Made by a program: the position numbers and the translations under genes. A stretch of 64,000 nucleotides of DNA. Origin: Hormiphora californensis (taxonomy: Eukaryota; Ctenophora; Tentaculata; Cydippida; Pleurobrachiidae). The stretch spans positions 2,450,729 through 2,514,728 of the forward strand of contig CM035362.1 of assembly GCA_020137815.1 (NCBI GenBank). Direction: 5' to 3'. Positions 55,101 through 64,000 of the stretch are shown here, piece by piece. The stretch's first letter is position 1. Every line of letters begins with the position of its first letter. The notes under the pieces were generated by a model, which worked only from the letters and a program-made list of their open reading frames with translations, searched no databases and was not told the DNA's origin.

Positions 55101-58100
55101 GGTGTCAATGTCACCAACCCCCCCCCCTCAGATCTGCCATCATGGCCCAGTTGGGATCAAGACGGGATGTTTCTGATAGAATGCTGGTGTATAGCGTTAA
55201 CAAAGAAGGAAAGCTACTCCCCACTACATCCTACCTTCAATACCCACAGAACATATCCTCCTCTTGCAGTGATCCCTGTGGTACCGGACAATACAGGGTA
55301 GGTTGTAGACAGGAACCGACCGACACAAGTAAACAACCAATCGGAACTCGTTATTGAGGTCACGTGACTGGTTATCAGCTAATCAGGGACCAGTATTTCC
55401 TGATTCGGTCGGTTCCTGGTTGTAGAGATATTGAGGTAGATCCCAGACTTTCAGATATGACCTTTTAGTCAGTCTGAGCTGGCGTGAGAAACATTATAAT
55501 TCACAAGATTTCAAACCACACAAGGGCAGCTAGTACCCCACGAGAGGACTAAATGCCGGGAAGTTTTTTAGTACCCTCACTCACAATCGAGTCGCCTGAC
55601 AAGCTGTGTTCGTATGAACAATTCAAACTCACGAGAACTCATGACCACACACACTCTTTACTTGTACTCACTCTTATACACACTCTTATATCCAGGTAAC
55701 CTCGAAGGAGAGTCCGAGATGTTGTTACACGTGCAGGTCGTGTGGAGAGGGGAGTATTGTGGATGAGAATCACAAGTGTCTCATGTGTGATAAGTGCTCC
55801 ATGCCTAACCACAACAGGTACATCTCTGTGTTAGTAGTTTAGAAGTGAATGTTGTTCGTTCGGCGTGTTGGTTGGCAAAACTATTTTATGTGCCCAAATA
55901 AGGAAAACTGATTTTCACTTATCTGGAAATTTGTGAATATTTTTGAATGAATTTGATTGATCCATTCCTCATAGTTACCGCTTCAGTTGCAATAGCAACC
56001 ATAGAATTGGCGTTAAATGTGTAAACAAAGGGAGCTATTTAAACAAGAAATTTGAATATAAAAATGCAAAAAACAACGGTTTCCCTGTTTCGGTAGGGCT
56101 GAACTACGTGCCTATTCACCGGTGCTATCCCGCTACTGACCAGTACGGAAGCTTTTGCCTGCTGGCTTTCGCCCCTGGGCCTGTACGCTTCTCACTATCA
56201 ACCTGGACCGCTTAGCCTACGCTTAGCAGCCCATATCGGCACCAGCCTTAGCGTGGACACCAGCTCAACATAGCACAGCGCAGCCCAGAACTCCCCACCT
56301 CAAGACATCCCGCTGTTAGCGCCTCCAGGTAGCTGGATTACAGACTCGCGCCACTGAGCCCGGCGAGAGAAGAAGAATTGAGAGCTCTTTATACTGTGCT
56401 CTCTCACTGCAGATTATTCCTTATAAGGGATAATTCACAACACACAATACCTCACTACAGCTCTTCCTGCTCTTACTCTGGCTCATATTCATAACAAAAC
56501 ACATTTATAGCAAGAGTTGGCCTAATTATTTGTCTCACAAAAAACTGTCTTTTCCGAACCGTCATGTACAGTCGGACCCCGATTTACCGGAACCCCAATT
56601 TACCGGGAGGATAAACTTCCCCCATTTGTGTTGTACTTACTCCAAATTTAACCATTTTTACCTCCGTTTCAGGACGGAATGTGTGGAAAAAGCTGTAGAG
56701 AGTTTCACAATCAAAAAGGGAGACTTCATAACAGTTTCAATCTTTGTTATGAGTGTGTTGGGGATGTTCACTAGTGTTTTTATTATCGTGACTCTATTCA
56801 GACACTCTACAACTCCTATCGTTAAGGCGTCCTCTGTTCAACTGTGTTACATCATGCTATGTGAGTTCTTGTATCGGGGAGGGGGGGTGTACTACACTAT
56901 TGGGACTATAACAGAGAATTAGGAAAAGGAGAGGGGTACTTCCCCCTTCATAAGGGGAGTGTGTGGGTGGCGGGAAATTTAGAAAAAGAATGGTGGAAAT
57001 TCCACTGGCCATGAAAGTATGTACCTCTATACTAGGGTTAATTCTTGATTAGACATACAGTTGTAATTAAATCCTGTTAATTTAAACTTCTCCCCTACAG
57101 TTAGTTTGATTGTCCTGCTACTAGCACCTATTATGATGGTGATGGGACCTGGGGAGACTACCTGCCCCCTTCAGAGATACGTCATAGGTAGGTCATTGTC
57201 AGGAACCGACCGAATCAGGAAATACTGGTCCCTGATTGGTTGATAACCAGTCACGTGACCTAAATAACGAGTTTTGATTGGTTGTTTACTTGTGTCGGTC
57301 GGTTTCTGGTCATTGTACTTCATACTTCATTGTCTTACATGTGGTTTCATCTGGGTATGAATGAATGATACTAAACAACTTTGTTAATTCTCCCAATTGA
57401 TTCAATCCTTAATTCCCCGTGTGTTTTAGGTCTGGGTACAGTTATTCCCATTGCTGTCCTCTTTGCAAGGACCAACAGGATAAACACGATATTCAACAGG
57501 AGATCTCTGGTGATAAACCAGCTACAGAAAATGACCATGAGTGTGAAATACAATGTCATCCTTGTAGCTGCTCTTGCGTTTATTCAGGTATTAATGTTAA
57601 TTGGAAAATTACAATAAAGTTTATTGTAACTATCGAATTATGTTTAATGTAAACGATTTTGAAATGGGGTTTATGTGGTTTAACCCCATTTTGTTCAGAG
57701 AATAATTCTAGAAATCATTATGCCCCCTTTCCTTCAGTTAATAACATACCCCCTCTGTTCATCATCTGTTCATAATATCCCCCCCCCTCAGTTTATCATC
57801 TGTTTTGCACTGCACCTGTTCCACGATAAGAGCATGCAGGATAATGGGGAGCACTCTATACACGTTAAAAAGTTATGCATAATGGATATACACCAACACA
57901 ACTTTAAAATGTGTAATGAGGTAATGACTATATGACGTCATAATGACTATATGACGTCATAATGACATAATTACAACAGCTGGGGAACAGTATCCCTAAG
58001 ATGATTTACCAACTGCAGCTAAATTAATACTTTTCTCCCTGAGCGTGGGAGTAGTATAATACTCGTATTACAGACAGTTGAGTATTACCTTGAGAAAGTG

Positions 58101-60752
58101 TACCAATTATTAATTAACTAATTAACTCTCTTCCTACAGGAACAGATGGTGCTCGTCTATGTTTGGATAGGATATGTTTGTGGATTGATCCTCGCTACCA
58201 CTGTGGTGGCTTATAAAACACGGAGACTACCTACCAACTTTAATGAAGCTAGGTGGGAAGAAAGAACTTTCCCTTCCCTAGTCTCTAGAGCAGTCTCTTC
58301 ATGGCTGCTTCTCCTAAATCACCCCTGATCTCCCCCCCCCCCCCCCCCCCCCCCCGGTTGTGTCCTGTTGAGTGAACTTAGTAAATAACTCCCCTTTCCT
58401 AATCTCTAGAGCAATCTATTATATCTCCCCTCCCAACCCCTCCCAACCCCGACCCCAGGTACATCTCCTACCCCCGGACCCCCCAGGTACATTTGTCTGG
58501 TTATGTTGGTGGTAATTGCCCCCCCAGGTACATTTGTCTGGTTATGTTGGTGGTAATTGCCCCCCCCCCCCCCAGGTACATTTGTCTGGTTATGTTGGTG
58601 GTAATTGTCCCCCCCCCAGGTACATTTGTCTGGTTATGTTGGTGGTAATTGTCCCCCCCCAGGTACATTTGTCTGGTTATGTTGGTGGTAATTGCCCCCC
58701 CCCCCCAGGTACATTTGTCTGGTTATGTTGGTGGTAATTATCCCCCCCCCCCCCAGGTACATTTGTCTGGTTATGTTGGTGGTAATTGTCCCCCCCCAGG
58801 TACATTTGTCTGGTTATGTTGGTGGTAATTGTCCCCTCCCCCAGGTACATTTGTCTGGTAATGTTGGTGGTAATTGTCCCCTCCCCCAGGTACATTTGTC
58901 TGGTTATGTTGGTGGTAATTGCCCCCCCCCCCCCAGGTACATTTGTCTGGTTATGTTGGTGGTAATTGTCCCCCCCCCCCCCCAGGTACATTTGTCTGGT
59001 TATGTTGGTGGTAATTGTCCTCACAATCTCCACCGTCACTACCTACATGGTCCTGGATGACAGGGCTAACATTGTCTACCAGTGTTGGAGCATCATCATT
59101 GCAGTCTACTCTATACTTGGTTAGTACCACCACCATATATGGGCATACACTACCATATATGGACATACACTGTCATATATGGTGATTATTGGCGAGAAAG
59201 TTGGTAAACTACTTATAACAGTAACACATTACACCCATCCCAGGTATCATATACGGCCACAAGATGTATGTTATCTACGTTATACCAGAGGCAAATACCC
59301 CCTGTGATACTAACATAGCCCTGAAAGAGTTTATTAAAAGGGTAAGGTCTTGTTTAGCTAGTAACCACCCAATTTAGCACCATGATCAATCAAGAGGCTT
59401 GTAGAATACAACCATTTGGGTAATGTACAGTAACTGTACAGCAACTGTACCCAAAGTCTGTATACTTATGTAAATGAGTATCTTCATATTTGATTCCGTA
59501 ACTAATGTCTGTCGCTACCCACCTAACTCTGGAGCCTGTTGTTGATTACTAGAAGTAGGCAACACACATGCTACACTATACTCAAAAAGCAGCCCTGCAG
59601 GGCCCTGATTTCTAAAAAACACATAACACAATCTCTCTTTCTGAGAGCATCTAGACAGGGGGTACGGAGGAGTCAACAAATAGTGTTGTAGTACATCGTC
59701 CACGTCGTAAGAAGTTTGTTTCCAGCTTTTCATTGAGACAACTTTAAAAAAAGGAGAGCTGATGTATCTACTGTGTGCGTTTGTTGTGTCTTTCTCTGTT
59801 TGTGTCTTCATGTTTGTGTCTTTCTTTTTGTGTTCGTGTCTTTTTGATTTCGTGCTATTATGATTTATGTTTGTGTCTTTCTGTTTTTGGGCTATATACT
59901 GTTCGTGCCTTATTGTTTTTGGGCTATTATGTTTGTGTCTTTCTGTTTTTGGGCTATATACTGTTCGTGCCTTATTGTTTTTGGGCTATTATGTTTGTGA
60001 CTTTCTGTTTTTTGGCTTGATTTTGGGTTATTTCTATTAAAGTTTAACTGGCAAATGTCAGTCCCTACTCCGTTATTGTCTGTTACATGGTAGTTTATAC
60101 TGCTAGTGTGTCGCTCATATTCGTGGTTTGGCTGTTTATTTTAATGAAACATCATCATGTCAACTGTTGTGGTTGTTTAACGACCATGATGGCAGAGAGA
60201 TAACGAGGGAGGGCGAAAGGAAGCAAGGAAAAGAGGAAGGGAGGTAGAAAATGTGAGATGAAAAGCTGTTTTACAGTGTGACGGGCTCCCACATTTCGGG
60301 ATATTTTCAGTTCCAAGTTTGGTAAAATTTTAATGGAGACATGAAACACCCTTCCTTTTACACTCCCACACTCTTGTTACCCACCCCGACACCCGGCTCA
60401 CCTCTATAATCCCCGATACCCCACTCCACCCCACTGGGACCCCACTCCAACACCCCACCCACCTCTCTGTATGTTATAGAGCGGACGGAGCAGTAGATCG
60501 GAGAGTGTATCCCAACAACCAATCACCCCTTCAATCCGCCGGACAGCCTCTGATCGCCGTCCCGGGTACAGTGTTTCCACTCTGGCTCTCACCGCCCCGC
60601 CGCCCACCCGTCGGACCATGCACCGTCCCTCCACGCTGTACCGGCAGCAGGAAAGCAGGGAACTCTGGTCGGGTACCCAGGGTGGTGACGGGAAGGCCGC
60701 TGAAGTTCGCAGATTTTATCTTGGTCTATACCGCCGCTTTATGACCAACTGA
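52161..60752 (+). CDS. Class C G-protein-coupled receptor, metabotropic glutamate/calcium-sensing type, 927 residues
   Basis: Exons: 52161-52194, 52367-52477, 52614-52734, 52905-53004, 53189-53331, 53463-53625, 53775-53866, 54023-54169, 54339-54503, 54645-54749, 54823-54957, 55132-55297, 55696-55817, 56673-56860, 57101-57187, 57430-57587, 57792-57920, 58140-58252, 58986-59119, 59244-59341, 60480-60752. The sum is 2,784 nt, exactly in frame. A short signal peptide (MIRVIWLLYFA) comes first. Residues about 160-490 form the Venus-flytrap ligand domain (HIAILGPGSPRESKA, ILYNSGTNFSDPKRYP). Residues 495-535 hold the cysteine-rich NCD3G module. The seven helices follow, with the class hallmark TPIVKASSVQLCY after helix 1 and TRRLPTNFNEA before helix 6. 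The tail is Ser/Arg-rich. Glutamate, another amino acid, or calcium could be the ligand; sequence alone does not decide. An SRP RNA gene lies antisense in intron 55818-56672. Confidence 0.92.
54209..54272. repeat. ~65 bp imperfect inverted-repeat element, second copy
   Basis: Same ends (TTGGTAATGAAATTATCCCT and AGGGGTGACTTCGTAACCAA), in intron 54170-54338 of the class C receptor. Confidence 0.6.
55310..55418 (+). repeat. Palindromic ~108 bp MITE, copy 6
   Basis: Same family, 12 bases after the donor of class C receptor exon 55132-55297. Confidence 0.92.
56068..56073 (-). terminator. Pol III terminator of the SRP RNA gene
   Basis: A run of six T on the minus strand directly after the 7SL-like sequence is the usual RNA polymerase III stop signal. 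Confidence 0.75.
56074..56364 (-). ncRNA. SRP RNA (7SL) gene
   Basis: Read on the minus strand, the transcript begins GCCGGGCTCAGTGGCGCG and continues with TGTAATCCAGCTAC, the Alu-domain start of 7SL RNA. It has the later landmarks in order: a region like GAGTTCTGGGCTG, the helix 6 loop area (GGTGCCGATATGG), and helix 8 with a GAAA tetraloop (GGCGAAAGCC) followed by AGCAGG and then CTGGTCAGTAGCGGGAT, the SRP54-binding core. It closes with GGTGAATAGGCAC. Six T residues (minus strand) follow at once as a Pol III terminator. The full domain set and terminator argue for a working gene rather than a SINE fragment. SRP RNA is the scaffold of the signal recognition particle, which targets secretory proteins to the ER. 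It sits inside intron 55818-56672 of the class C receptor, antisense. Confidence 0.9.
57200..57308 (-). repeat. Palindromic ~108 bp MITE, copy 7
   Basis: Same family in reverse orientation, 12 bases after the donor of class C receptor exon 57101-57187. Confidence 0.92.
58457..58985 (+). repeat. Acceptor-site tandem array (12 copies plus one partial)
   Basis: Units of about 42 to 48 bp: a poly-C tract, CAG, then GTACATTTGTCTGGTTATGT and TGGTGGTAATT. They copy the acceptor and first about 33 bases of class C receptor exon 58986-59119 (helix 6, YICLVMLVVIV). One unit has GTAATG for GTTATG. Confidence 0.93.
59860..60020 (+). repeat. Tandem repeat TTTTTGGGCTAT type
   Basis: Units such as CTGTTTTTGGGCTATATACT and GTTCGTGCCTTATT alternate two to three times in the last intron of the class C receptor. 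Confidence 0.8.
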
Positions 60753-62007
60753 TAATGACACGCTGAGAATGGGGTGCAACCAATACACGCTGCGGTTTGT
60801 GTTGGCACTCGCAGAGCTCTGAAGGGGTGTTTTTGAAGCCTTGAATACTACCAGTTTTTAGCACCGATCTGTTAGGGACCGTTTCTACTTCTACTATCCG
60901 AGTTGTGTTATAATACTTCATCTATTGAAGCCGGCACATTTTATCACGCTGCTATATTTGACGGCCATTCGTTTTATTCCGCTGACTACCACTCGCTCTA
61001 GCACGTTTTACTCACTTCCTTGATCATCCAATCTACAAAGCTGTGCCACCATTTAGCTCACTTCATTAAGCTGCCACCTTCCCACTTCTCCGCATCCAAT
61101 ATCCATAGTTTTGCAAAAGCTGCTGCCACCTTCCCACTCCTCCGTTTTGCAAAAGCTGCTGCACCCTTCCCTCTCCTTCTCTTCCTCATACTAACCACAC
61201 TTCTCCACCTTCAGGACTCTGAACGTCAACAAAACACCAGCTACTCCTGCCTACTCATCCCCCGAAGCAACACCACTGACTGCAACCACCCCCGGTCTAG
61301 ACCTGCTGTCGCCAATTCGGCACCGGGCAGGTCGAAGTCTGTCCCTACAGCTACCGGGGTACCCGGCCACCAGGCTCCCCTAATGGGGTCAGGTGGAGAG
61401 ATCATGTTTGGGAAATCTTCCAAAAAAACTTCAATTGCGATGTGTGCTAGCCTTCAAAAGTTTAAAAATGAACAAGAAAATGTGACCCCCTAATCGTGTT
61501 GACTGCTAATGATGTGTGATGATTATGAGTGATTTGAGAAGCCGATATATAATTTTCATTTATTGTGTTTGTCTTTTTCATTTTTTTTTCTTTTTAAACC
61601 GGTTGTGCTTGGAGAATTTTGTTAAAAAACTCACAAAAACTAGCACATCATCTGACATCTGACTCTTCCCACGATTTCTTGGCCAACCAGCTTCATTCTG
61701 CAAAAATAATATTTGCAGCAAATCAATCAGCTTTCCTCTCTCCCTCTTTCTCTTTCTCAGAGCCTCTTTCTCTCTCAGATTCCTCATTCTCAGAGTCTCA
61801 GATTCTGCTTTCTCTCAGTTTCTGCTTTCTCTCAGTTTTCTCTCTCTCTCTCAGGTTCATCTTTCTCCCTCAATCTGGATCCTCTCTCGTGTTTTCTCAA
61901 CTCGATGGTGTCCCCATGATAGTCTTTCAGTATGTTTTCAAGTTGTTCTTGACACAGTTCTGCGGACCAAATGAAATTGTCAGTGTTTGCTCCACATCCT
62001 CCTATCG
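60753..62007. other. Convergent intergenic region between class C receptor and MFS gene
   Basis: The two genes point at each other. The region holds the receptor's 3' flank, duplicated CTTCCCACT/TTTTGCAAAAGCTGCTGC segments at 61,075-61,165, and a TCTCTCAG-rich stretch at 61,735-61,860. An open frame at 61020-61493 and another at about 61215-61384 look compositionally protein-like in part, but neither matches the donor phase of the last receptor intron. Confidence 0.4.
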
Positions 62008-63537
62008 TCAGTGGAAAGACTCGTTAATCAGGGTAAACTTCACCATAGGTCCAGCCTCCAACAACCTCTGTCTCCTTTGCCTCTTTCTCTCCACATATCC
62101 CTCACATATCTGCAGACATACGAAAATAGCAACCCCCATAACACCAACAGAGCTCATCATCCAACTACCATGGGCGTGATGGTTGTTTATCTGTTGGAGT
62201 AGGGAGCCAGCAGCCAGGAACCCCAGGGAAGACCCTGCATTCCATCCCAACACCCACAATGTATCACAAACATTCTTCTGCCTGTGTGAAAGGTGCCTCT
62301 CTCCGATGTTAGTCTGCATCGACTCCATGTACTTGAGGGTGATACAGGAGCAGATGGGATCACCTAGCCCTGCTAACACGATCCCTACCCAAGAGAGGTA
62401 CTGAGAGTTGGTGTAGAGGGTGTCCATTGTAGTGGTGTAGAATGTGAGGAGGAGACCGACAGAGACCATGGAGCCACCAAGGATGCACTGTTTACCAACA
62501 GATAGGATCTTCCTATCTCCAATAAACCCGCCGACAAAAAACCCAACAGCTACCGAAATAGGGATACATCATGACGTAGAGACTCGCCTTAGCGATGGAT
62601 ATGCTACAGCAGTGGCTCAGGTAGGGTGTGGTTCACCATCAGGATGTACGGCCCACACGAGTTTATCAGGAGTTGCCCAAATAAGGGCACAACGACTAGT
62701 TTTCGTCAGCGGTTCCTCGTCCTCTTCCTCCATGAGGGGGGTTAGGTCTTCAATAGAGGGTGCCTCCGGGATAAAGGGGGTTGTATCACGAGGGATGAAG
62801 ATTATACAACACGCCATAGCACACGCCATAACGGTTATCGCGAAGGCGTACGGTGCGATGAATCCCCATTTCTCGTAGAGATGATCCTGCTGCTGCTGTT
62901 GCCATGGTTATACCAACATAACATGAATGTACCTGTTACCAGACTGTTTATTAACACAAACTTGCCCGGGAACCATACCCTCACACAGTCTATTTGGGCT
63001 CGGAATATGAGCGCAGTCAGCACCCCCAGGACAATTCGAATACTCAGGCATGTCAGGGAGAAGGTGTGTTTGTTGGAGATTGAGTCGGAGATGGAGAACC
63101 CCACTGAAAATGCTATAAACACAACCAGAAATGATACAAGGAGGTATTTAGAGTTCATTTTGATCTTTAGTTTAGCAAGTCCAACCTGAATAGCGACATC
63201 AAAGATTGGTGCTATGACACACCCAATACCAATACCCGCTGCAATAAGTCCCAGGATTAGTACCCGCCACATCTCTCTCAGCCTGGAAGTGTATAACAAA
63301 GAAGGTACTCCCAATATACGTATTCAAGTTGAGAGATATACAGGAGAAGGAGAGGGATGCCAGGAGGAGGTAGCCACCACAGGATAACGTTTTGAGTGTT
63401 TTTGGAGGTAGGGAGGAGCATTCACTGTCGGTGTAGGGAGGTGGGCTGTCTGCCAAGAGGGTTGGGGTTCTGGGAGGGGTGCTGGGAGGCGAGCTGATGG
63501 GGGAGTCATCTATCAGGGGTGAGACTGTGTCGTCCAT
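62008..63537 (-). CDS. MFS transporter (MFSD1-like pattern), frame broken by several +1 shifts
   Basis: The start is ATG at 63537-63535 and the last stop is at 62010-62008. Segments in changing frames give one coherent MFS protein. It has a Ser/Pro-rich N terminus (IDDSPISSPPSTPPRTP), helix 1 (SCGGYLLLASLSFSCISL), helix 2 (MWRVLILGLIAAGIGIGC), helices 3-4, and then RIVLGVLTALIF and CVRVWFPGKFVLINSL. The last two parallel the MFSD1 region with Trp-Phe-x-Gly-Lys. An acidic loop (EDLTPLMEEEDEEPL) separates the halves. Next come a helix 7 region, helix 8 with FFVGGFIGDRK, and the C-terminal helices (LSWVGIVLAGLGDPI). To read it through, the frame must move by +1 at about 63282, 62920, 62884, 62695, 62605 and 62560. 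Causes could be insertion errors in the sequence, decay of a retrocopy (it has no clear introns), or tiny introns. Substrate unknown. Confidence 0.62.
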
Positions 63538-63783
63538 GACTACAGCTGAAACAAGGGGTTGGAATTGTTAGAGTTGAGTAATTGGGTTCACAATGTTGGA
63601 TACATAGAGGGCGATTAAAAATTAAAATTTAATTTCTACTTCTAAGCAAGCTTCAAAATAATGAAGTATATAAAGTGCTAATATATACTCAAATGATGGA
63701 GTGTGTAAGATAACAGACAATAATGATCCCAACAGAGTGTTTCAGATATAGAGATGATGTTCAAGCGTCCTAAAGCTCTCAAA

Positions 63784-63850
<67 letters not shown>

Positions 63851-63852
63851 TC

Positions 63853-63919
<67 letters not shown>

Positions 63920-64000
63920 TATAGACACACTTGCGATGTCAGAAACGGCTTGTGGGCACATGCAGACAGAGAAACAGTGAAGAAGAGAGAGAGAGAAACC
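63538..64000. other. Upstream flank of the MFS gene
   Basis: A plausible minus-strand acceptor just before the ATG (about 63,548-63,555) suggests a 5' untranslated intron. The rest is AT-rich sequence and a CT microsatellite. No gene. Confidence 0.4.
63783..63916 (+). repeat. CT microsatellite
   Basis: About 130 bases of CT near the right end, upstream of the MFS gene. Confidence 0.95.

Noticed and set aside
61020-61493. 157-codon open frame after the class C receptor
   Set aside because: Composition is patchy, and the possible acceptor at 61,214 does not fit the phase of receptor donor 59,341. The tail exon 60480-60752 closes the gene properly.
63199-63320. 37 nt intron (GTATAT...TTCCAG) in the MFS gene
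   Set aside because: Its ends look good, but it would be very short and would remove helix 1 residues; other frame breaks in the same gene cannot be explained this way, so I kept it only as an alternative.

Overview
The window is nuclear DNA from an animal. The genes are split by many short GT-AG introns with matching phases. The families present are metazoan: a class A-like and a class C G-protein-coupled receptor, Rab18, a BTB protein, an MFS carrier, and a very large membrane protein with cysteine-rich repeats. A complete SRP (7SL) RNA gene is also present. Dense genes, MITEs and microsatellites, and a receptor unlike common bilaterian ones, suggest an early-branching animal, perhaps a sponge. 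That assignment is an inference and the species is not determined.

Layout. From 60 to 37,323 (+) runs one giant gene of at least 83 exons, about 4,140 residues in the window, with its 5' end outside. It has an ectodomain of cysteine-rich GCC2/GCC3 (ephrin-receptor-like) repeats, a polybasic site, one transmembrane helix, and a cytoplasmic part of about 2,400 residues. The cytoplasmic part holds Asp-Pro/Thr-Gly repeats, long coiled coils, an AT-hook-like motif and a C-terminal globular region. Two other genes lie antisense inside its introns: a six-exon seven-helix receptor (2,003 to 297) and a seven-exon 208-residue acidic protein (12,261 to 10,438). Next come an intronless BTB gene (39,404-40,786), Rab18 (44,433-47,385) and a 21-exon class C receptor (52,161-60,752). 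An intron of the class C receptor holds the SRP RNA gene in antisense. At the right end is an MFS carrier on the minus strand (63,537 to 62,008) whose reading frame is broken several times, always in the +1 sense.

Between and inside genes are seven copies of one palindromic ~108 bp MITE, two large fold-back elements (~1.55 kb each), a non-autonomous hAT-like insertion with an 8 bp target duplication, several TA-flanked inverted-repeat elements, and many microsatellites.

The most unusual signal is a recurring pattern. In at least five introns the splice site, together with the neighbouring edge of the exon, has been multiplied in tandem (7 to 15 copies). Eight or so further introns carry two or three copies. 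Donor arrays lie at 17.2 and 22.5 kb, acceptor arrays at 26.7, 28.8 and 58.5 kb. Exon positions were read by eye from splice signals, phase continuity and protein pattern. The class C receptor (2,784 nt) and Rab18 (594 nt) both close exactly in frame, which supports the models.
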